Assembly: GCA_963727245.1 (NCBI GenBank)
Contig: CAVSFO010000001.1
Span: 620,001-684,000, forward strand
From: JBKQVT01 sp963727245
GTDB lineage: Bacteria; Planctomycetota; Planctomycetia; Pirellulales; Thermoguttaceae
DNA length: 64,000 nucleotides
Direction: 5' to 3'
Part shown: positions 53,856-64,000 of the stretch, piece by piece
Layout of the letters: every line of letters starts with the position of its first letter
How positions within the stretch are numbered: position 1 is the stretch's first letter
Position numbers and translations under genes: made by a program
The notes under the pieces: generated by a model
Databases searched by the model: none
What the model saw: only the letters and a program-made list of their open reading frames with translations
Told to the model about the DNA's origin: nothing

Positions 53856-53880
53856 GGATTGGGGATTAGGGATTAGGAAA
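53852..53880. repeat. 7-bp array, GGGATTA/GGGATTG
   Basis: Four GGGATT(A/G) units start inside the rplK stop codon and occupy the first 25 bp of the rplK-rplA gap. Confidence 0.8.
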
Positions 53881-53962
53881 GTGGGTTTTCAGCTCCCGGA
53901 GGGACGGGGGAGTTTGTAGGAGGCGACTAGAACTCGCCGCTGGGACTACAGAAAGACGAATC

Positions 53963-54649
53963 ATGGTCAAACTAAGCAAACGCATAAAGGCCCTGCTGGA
54001 GAAGACGCCGGACACGAAGACGCCCCGGCCGCTGGCGGAGGCGGTGTCGGTGTTGAAGACGTTCAACACCACGAAGTTCGATCAGACGGTCGAGATCGTG
54101 ATGCGGCTGGGAATCGATCCCAAGCAGGCCGACCAGTTGGTGCGGGGCTCGATCGTGCTGCCGCACGGCATCGGGCGGACGCTCCGCGCGATCGTGTTCG
54201 CCAAGGGGGACAAGATCGAGGAGGCGAAGGCCGCCGGCGCCGACGAAGTGGGCGGCCCCGAACTGGCCGAACGCATCAAGAACGGCTGGACCGACTTCAA
54301 CGTCTGCATTGCCGCGCCGGACATGATGGGCGTGGTCGGCCCGCTGGGCAAGGTGCTGGGCCCCCGCGGCCTGATGCCCTCGCCGCGGGCCGGCACGGTG
54401 ACCCCCGACGTGGGTAAGGTGGTGCGGGAATACAAGGCGGGCAAGGTCGAGTTCCGCAACGATGCCGGCGGCAATGTCCACGCCGTGGTGGGCAAGATCA
54501 GCTTCGACGCCGCGAAGTTGACCGAGAATATCGCCGCCTTTATGCAGCATGTCATCAACTTGAAACCGGCGTCGGTGCGGGGACAATACATCAAGGGGAT
54601 TTCCATCAGCGCCACGATGAGCCCCGGCGTCCGGGTCCAGGCCCCTTGA
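53963..54649 (+). CDS. rplA: 50S ribosomal protein L1
   Basis: A 228-residue L1: VKLSKRIKALLEKTPDTKTP, TKFDQTVEIVMRLGIDPKQA, RGSIVLPHGIGRTLRAIVFA, LGKVLGPRGLMPSPRAGTVT, EFRNDAGGNVHAVVGKISFD and KGISISATMSPGVRV. It forms the L1 stalk and normally represses its own operon. The 107-bp leader upstream (53856-53962) contains a TAGGAGGCGACTAG...CTCGCCGCTGGGACTAC region that could be the L1 target, but I cannot define it. Confidence 0.98.
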   Translation: MVKLSKRIKALLEKTPDTKTPRPLAEAVSVLKTFNTTKFDQTVEIVMRLGIDPKQADQLVRGSIVLPHGIGRTLRAIVFAKGDKIEEAKAAGADEVGGPELAERIKNGWTDFNVCIAAPDMMGVVGPLGKVLGPRGLMPSPRAGTVTPDVGKVVREYKAGKVEFRNDAGGNVHAVVGKISFDAAKLTENIAAFMQHVINLKPASVRGQYIKGISISATMSPGVRVQAP

Positions 54650-54666
54650 GCGGAGTGGTTTAGGTC

Positions 54667-55215
54667 ATGAGCAAGTTTGTCAAGAATCTGATCTCCGGTC
54701 ACCTCCGCAACCGCTTGGAGGGCGTCCACGACGCGCTGCTGGTGAATGTGGTGGGGATGGACGCCAATACCAATCACCGGCTCCGCAACGAGCTGGCCGG
54801 CAAGCACATCCACCTGCTGGTGGTGAACAACAGCCTGGCGGACCTCGCCGTGACGGGCACTCCGCTGGAGGGGCTCTTGGCGGGCGTCGCCGGCAGCGCG
54901 GCCATCTGCTGGGGCGGCGAAGACATCGTCGGACTGGCCAAGGAAATCACCAAGCTGATCCGCAGCGACAAGTACAAGCCCTTGGAAGCCCGCGGCGGCG
55001 TGATGGACGGCGAGCAGCTCACCGCCCCGCAGGTGGTCGCGGTCAGCAAGTGGCCCAGCCGCAGCGAGCAGTTGAGCTTGTTGATGGGCCAGGTCCTCAG
55101 CCCCGGCGCCAACCTGGTGAGCCAGTTGACCGCCGCCGCCGGCGCCCTGGCCAGCCAGATCGAGCAAAAGGGGAAGCAGGAGGAAGCTGCTCCCGAGGGA
55201 ACACCCCAAGCGTGA
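54667..55215 (+). CDS. rplJ: 50S ribosomal protein L10
   Basis: A 182-residue L10: VKNLISGHLRNRLEGVHDAL, the VNVVGMDANTNHRLRNELAG region, HLLVVNNSLADLAVTGTPLE and GLLAGVAGSAAICWGGEDIV, with a C-terminal helix (LVSQLTAAAGALASQIEQKG) for L12 dimers. Divergent from the proteobacterial sequence but the family pattern and context agree. Only 17 bp separate it from rplA, so no typical L10 leader is present there. Confidence 0.93.
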   Translation: MSKFVKNLISGHLRNRLEGVHDALLVNVVGMDANTNHRLRNELAGKHIHLLVVNNSLADLAVTGTPLEGLLAGVAGSAAICWGGEDIVGLAKEITKLIRSDKYKPLEARGGVMDGEQLTAPQVVAVSKWPSRSEQLSLLMGQVLSPGANLVSQLTAAAGALASQIEQKGKQEEAAPEGTPQA

Positions 55216-55321
55216 AGGCAGGGATGATCATTAACCGTCTAACGTAACGTTGTTGTCGGCGGGCCGCCGCGGTGCGCAGGCCCGCTCCGGCGACGCCAAG
55301 GTGAGAAAGGACTGATTTGCG

Positions 55322-55735
55322 ATGGCGAGCGTTGAAGCACCCCGCACTTTTTCCCCGTTGTCCCAGGAACTGGGCGAGAAGATTGCGGGCTTGACTCTGA
55401 AAGAGGCCAAGGAACTGAGCGATTACCTGGAACACGTGCACGGCATCAAGCCGGCGGCCGGGGGGGCGGTGATGATGGCGGCCCCCAGCGACGGCCCGGT
55501 GGCCGCGGCGCCGGCGGAGAAGACCGAGTTCAACGTGGTCGTGGAGGCCTACGGCGACGGCAAGAAGATCGGCGTGATCAAGGTCGTCCGCGCCGCCACC
55601 AGCTTGGGCTTGAAAGAGGCCAAGGACCTGGTCGAGGCCGTGCCGGCCAAGGTCAAGGAGGGCCTGTCCAAGGCGGACGCCGAAAAACTCAAGAAAGAAT
55701 TGGAAGAGGCCGGCGCTACCGTTTCCATCAAGTAG
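55322..55735 (+). CDS. rplL: 50S ribosomal protein L7/L12
   Basis: A 137-residue L7/L12. The N-terminal dimerisation domain is longer than usual (MASVEAPRTFSPLSQELGEK then IAGLTLKEAKELSDYLEHVH). An Ala/Pro hinge (AAPSDGPVAAAPAEKT) leads to the C-terminal factor-binding domain FNVVVEAYGDGKKIGVIKVV, then RAATSLGLKEAKDLVEAVPA and EAGATVSIK. The 106-bp gap to rplJ has no array. Downstream, 210 bp separate it from rpoB, with GGACCTCCTTG...CAGGGAGGACC able to pair. Confidence 0.98.
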   Translation: MASVEAPRTFSPLSQELGEKIAGLTLKEAKELSDYLEHVHGIKPAAGGAVMMAAPSDGPVAAAPAEKTEFNVVVEAYGDGKKIGVIKVVRAATSLGLKEAKDLVEAVPAKVKEGLSKADAEKLKKELEEAGATVSIK

Positions 55736-55945
55736 CGTCCGACAAACCGCAGATCCTATTTTCTCCCCCAAGGACCTCCTTGACCCAGGGAGGACCAAAG
55801 TCTTGCGCGGGCAGAAGCGGCTCGATCTATTTGGTATCTGGCAACTCCCGGCGGCCCGGTCGCGCCCGGCCCGCGCGCCGCAAGGACTGGTCCTTGTGCC
55901 CGGTCGGCGGGGGATTCCTCTGTTTTGTTCAGGAAGGTGATTTCT

Positions 55946-58900
55946 ATGGCGACCAACGCCCAACGACGCCTCCACCCCAAGGAAATCCGTCGCTTCGGCA
56001 GCCAGCGCTATCCGCACGGCATTCCCGATCTCACCGAGATCCAGACCCGCAGCTATGCGGCGTTTCTGCAGCATGAAGTGCCCTGGCAGAAGCGCGCCGA
56101 CCAGGGGATCGAGGGGGTGTTGCGGGAGATTTTCCCCATCGAGAGCTACGACAAGACGCTGCGCCTGGAATACGTCCGCTACGAGCTGGGCAAACCGCGC
56201 TACGAGCCGGACGAATGCCGGCAATTGCGGCTCACCTACGGCCGCCCCTTCAAGGTCTGGCTGCGCTTGACCAAGGAGCAGCCCGTCGAGGAGGAAGTCT
56301 ACCTCGGCGACATCCCCATCATGCTCGGCGGCGGCGAGTTCATCATCAACGGGGCCGAGCGCGTGGTCGTCAGCCAGTTGCACCGCAGCCCGGGCGTCGA
56401 TTTCGTCATGGAAATCGAAGGCGCCGGCGACCGCCGCCTGCATAGCTGCCGCATCATCCCCGAGCGGGGAAGCTGGATCGAGCTCAACGTCACCCGCAAG
56501 GAAAGCCTGGCCGTGCGCATCGACCAGAGCGGCAAGTTTTCCATCATGACGTTGCTGCGGGCGATGGACCCGGCCTATGGCGAGGACGCCGCGCTGCTGC
56601 GCGTCTTCTATACCAGCGAAAAGATCAAGGTCGTCGACGGCCGCAGCGCCGCCAAGATCGAGGGCAAGCTGGCCGTCGGCGACATCGTCTATCCGTCGGA
56701 CAGCCCGCGGGCCGGCGAAATCCTCGTCGAGTGCAGCCAGAAGATCAGCAAGAATGCCGCCGAGTTGATCTGCACTTCGGGCCTGAAGGAAGTCGAGGTG
56801 ACGGCCGACCCGAAGAATCCCCTGCTGCTGAACGCCCTGGCCGAGGACACCACGGCCAGCCACCAGGAGGCGCTGTTGCGGATCTACCAGCGGCTGCGGC
56901 CGGGCAATCCGCCGCAGTTGGAAAAGGCCAAGGCCCTCTTCCACGAGAAGTTCTTCGACACCAACCGCTACCGGCTGGGCCGCGTGGGCCGCTTCCGCAT
57001 CAACCGCAAGCTCGCGCTGAGCATCCCCGAGGAGGAAATGACGCTGCGGCCCGACGACCTCATCGCCGCCATCAATTACCTGGTTGCCCTGCGCCAACGA
57101 CCCCAAGGCGGAAATCGACGACATCGACCATCTCGGCAACCGCCGCCTGCGGACCATCGACGAGCTGGCCAGCGACGAGCTGCGCAAAGGCTTCCTCAAG
57201 CTCCGCCGCACCGTCCAGGAGCGCATGAGCCTGAAGGACATCGAGGACATGACCCCGCGCAGCCTGGTCAACCCGAAGAGCATTTCCGCCGCCATCGAAT
57301 ACTTCTTCGGCCGCGGCGAGCTCTCCCAGGTCGTCGACCAGACCAACCCGCTGTCGATGCTCACCCACGAGCGGCGGCTGTCCGCCTTGGGCCCGGGCGG
57401 TTTGAACCGTAAGCGGGCGGGCTTCGAGGTCCGCGACGTGCACATCTCCCACTACGGCCGCATCTGCCCCATCGAGACCCCCGAAGGCACCAACATCGGC
57501 CTGATCTCCAGCCTGGCCATTTATGCCGGCGTCGATGAGTACGGATTCCTGGTGACTCCCTATCAGAGGGTCAAGCACGGCAAGCTCACCAGCGACATCG
57601 AGTGGCTCCGCGCCGACCAGGAGCACGAGGCGAAGCTGGCGCCGGCCGATGCCCCCATCGAAAACGGCAAGCTGGTGGGCGACACGATCGTCGCCCGCTG
57701 GCACGGCGACTTCCAACTGACGCCGGTCGATCAGGTGCAGTACGTGGACGTGGCGCCCAGCCAGATGGTGGGCGTGTCGGCCGGCTTGATCCCCTTCCTG
57801 GAGCACGACGACGCCAACCGCGCGTTGATGGGTTCCAACATGCAGCGGCAGGCGGTGCCGCTGTTGATTACCGAGCCGCCGCTGGTGGCCACCGGCTTGG
57901 AGGTGGAGGCGGCCCGCAATTCCAGCATGCCCGTCCGCGCCCGCACCAAGGGCGCCGTCACCTACGTGGACGCCCGGCGGATCGAGGTCGACGGCGACGT
58001 GTACCCCTTGCGGAAATTCGTGGGACTGAACGAGCGGACTTGCCAGAACCAGAAGCCGATCGTCGCTCCGGGCGACAAGGTGGAGAAGGGCCAGATCCTC
58101 GCCGACGGCGCCGCCACCTACAACGGCGAGCTGGCCCTGGGACGCAACGTGCTGGGGGCCTTCATGGCCTGGGACGGCTTCAACTTCGAGGACGCCATCA
58201 TCATCAGCGAAGAACTGGTGCAGAACGACACCTACACCTCCATCCACATCGAAGAGTTCGACATCGAAATCCGCGAAACCAAGCTGGGACGCGAGGAGTT
58301 CACCCGCGACATCCCCAACGTCAGCGAAAAAATGCTGCGGAACCTGGACGAGAACGGCATCGTGCGGGTGGGCACCTATGTCGAGCCGGGGGACGTCCTG
58401 GTGGGCAAGGTCTCGCCCAAGTCGAAGACCGAGCTGACGCCGGAAGAGAAGCTCTTGCACGCCATCTTCGGCCGTGCCGGCGAAGACGTGAAGAACGATT
58501 CGCTGGAAGTCCCCTCCGGCGTGGAGGGGATCGTCATCGACACGCAGAAGTTCTCCCGCCGCATGAGCCTTTCCGAGGACGAGCGCAAGGTCTTCGAGAC
58601 CGGCTTGAAGGAGGCGGAGGCCGCCGGCAACGAGCGGATTGCCGCCGCCTTCGGCGCGCTGGTCGGGCAGATCGAGGAGGTGCTCAAGAAGAAACTGACC
58701 GACGAGGACGGCAACGCCCTGGTCGAGGGCCAGGAGCACCGCTACGTGGCCGAACAGGCGCAGCAATTCAACCTCGAATCGCTGGACATCCGCAGCCCGC
58801 AGCGCAAGACCGAGGTGGAAAAGATCTACAAGAACTCCTGGCCGGCGGTCGAGGCGGCCATCGACGCCCGCGACCGGCGGCTCAACTCCATGAAGCGCGG

Positions 58901-59657
58901 CGACGAGCTCCGCAGCGGCGTGCTGCAGATGGTCAAGGTCTACCTGGCGGCGAAGCGGGTAATTTCGGTGGGGGACAAGATGGCCGGCCGGCACGGCAAC
59001 AAGGGCGTGATCGCCAAGATCCTCCCCCAGGAGGACATGCCCTTCCTGGCCGACGGCACCCCCGTGCAGATTCTCTTGAATCCGCTGGGCGTGCCCAGCC
59101 GTATGAACGTGGGGCAGATTCTCGAGACGCACTTGGGTTGGGCGGGGGCGAAGCTGGGTTTCCAGGCCATCACCCCCATCTTCGACGGCGCCGACGAGCC
59201 GGCCATCCGCAAGTCGCTTGCCGAGGCCGGCCTGCCCGAGCACGGCAAGGCCCAGCTTTACGACGGCCGCACCGGCGAGCCCTTCGAGCAGCTTTCCACG
59301 GTCGGCTTCATTTACATGATGAAGCTCCACCACCTGGTCGACGACAAGGTCCATGCCCGCAGCACCGGCCCCTACTCGCTGATTACGCAGCAGCCGCTGG
59401 GCGGCAAGGCGCGGTTCGGCGGCCAGCGCTTCGGGGAGATGGAAGTCTGGGCCCTGGAGGCCTACGGCGCCGCCTACATCCTGCAGGAGTTGTTGACCGT
59501 CAAGAGCGACGACGTCGAAGGGCGCACGAAGATTTACGAGGCCATGGTCAAGGGCGAGAACACCCTCGAAGCCGGCACCCCGGCGAGTTTCGACGTGTTG
59601 ACCAACGAGATCCGCGGCCTGGCCTTGAACATGCAGTTGGAAAAAGCCCGCGTGTGA
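55946..59657 (+). CDS. rpoB: RNA polymerase beta subunit (one frame break)
   Basis: It starts MATNAQRRLHPKEIRRFGSQ with AGGAAGG 10 nt upstream. Motifs: IFPIESYDKTLRLEYVRYEL, MLGGGEFIINGAERVVVSQL, DEIDDIDHLGNRR-type AEIDDIDHLGNRRLRT, the rifampicin region LSQVVDQTNPLSMLTHERRL with SALGPGG (the E. coli D516, H526 and S531 positions are D, H and S), WDGFNFEDAIIIS, GRHGNKGVIAKILPQEDMPF and GKARFGGQRFGEMEVWALEA. The frame breaks at 57089-57094 after LVALR. Restoring one GC unit continues ANDPKAEIDD and gives 1237 residues. As rpoB is essential and everything else is intact, the break is almost surely a sequence error. Confidence 0.97.
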
Positions 59658-59783
59658 GGAAGAGGAAACGGCGGCGAGCCCCGGGCGTGAGGCGCGGGGT
59701 TGAAGTCGCCAGGGGACAGGGACTTACGTGTGTAGCGCAGCGGGCGCAGCCAAGGCCCGCCAGTTATAAAAGGAGTGATCGCA

Positions 59784-64000
<4,217 letters not shown>

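Noticed and set aside
59775..59783. GTG at 59775 as rpoC start
   Set aside because: It overlaps the AAGGAG ribosome-binding site that serves the GTG at 59784.

Overview
The window reads as a GC-rich chromosomal segment of a planctomycete, probably close to the Pirellulales. The evidence is family content. There is a DUF1559 prepilin-like protein with a C-terminal H-X9-DG motif, a DUF1570 metallopeptidase-like protein and a TIGR03790 protein. There are PQQ-type beta-propeller proteins, a membrane-anchored GspE-like ATPase with a degenerate Walker A, and a sigma-70 factor carrying an extra N-terminal HTH domain. EF-Tu has the switch I sequence that I recall from planctomycetes.

Layout. 1-566: a DUF2335 membrane protein gene (cut by the window edge) overlapping a small partner gene. 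859-5746: hypF-hypC-hypD-hypE, maturation of the NiFe-hydrogenase cofactor. 5.9-14.1 kb: secreted or surface proteins (DUF1559, GHL10-like hydrolase, PQQ propeller, a secreted hypothetical) and an MmeI-like DNA methyltransferase without its nuclease part. 14.4-20.2 kb: hisF, pilT, GspE-like ATPase, CvpA-like protein. 20.7-25.2 kb: penicillin-binding protein 2, an MNT/HEPN pair, a nucleotide-sugar dehydrogenase. 25.2-38.3 kb: a 1334-residue protein of unknown function, a PQQ protein, purH, trpC, a DUF433/DUF5615 toxin-antitoxin pair, mutY and two exported proteins. 38.3-45.2 kb: a sigma-54 promoter in front of a structured non-coding stretch, an IS1-like remnant, a PabB-PabC fusion, a Gfo/Idh/MocA oxidoreductase, the TIGR03790 protein and tadA. 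45.2-45.6 kb: a strong candidate for an unassigned structured RNA with its own sigma-70 promoter and terminator. 47.7-49.4 kb: the sigma factor. 49.8-64 kb: the translation/transcription cluster, with four tRNAs, tuf, tRNA-Trp, secE, nusG, rplK, rplA, rplJ, rplL, rpoB and rpoC (cut at the right edge, almost complete).

Two genome-wide habits run through the window. First, intergenic DNA is full of two repeat types: arrays of 7- or 8-bp units, and palindromic units usually present as two copies in inverted orientation (perfect 35-bp and 32-bp arms at 20270-20436 and 47305-47386). These repeats run into gene ends and starts and sit in frame inside mrdA and the 1334-residue gene. Second, seven genes, including essential rpoB and rpoC, carry reading-frame breaks at short GC-alternating tracts. 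Every one is repaired by restoring 2 or 4 bases of that tract, so they look like a systematic sequence or assembly error, and I annotate the genes as intact. An eighth gene, the sigma factor, has a similar break at a GA tract.
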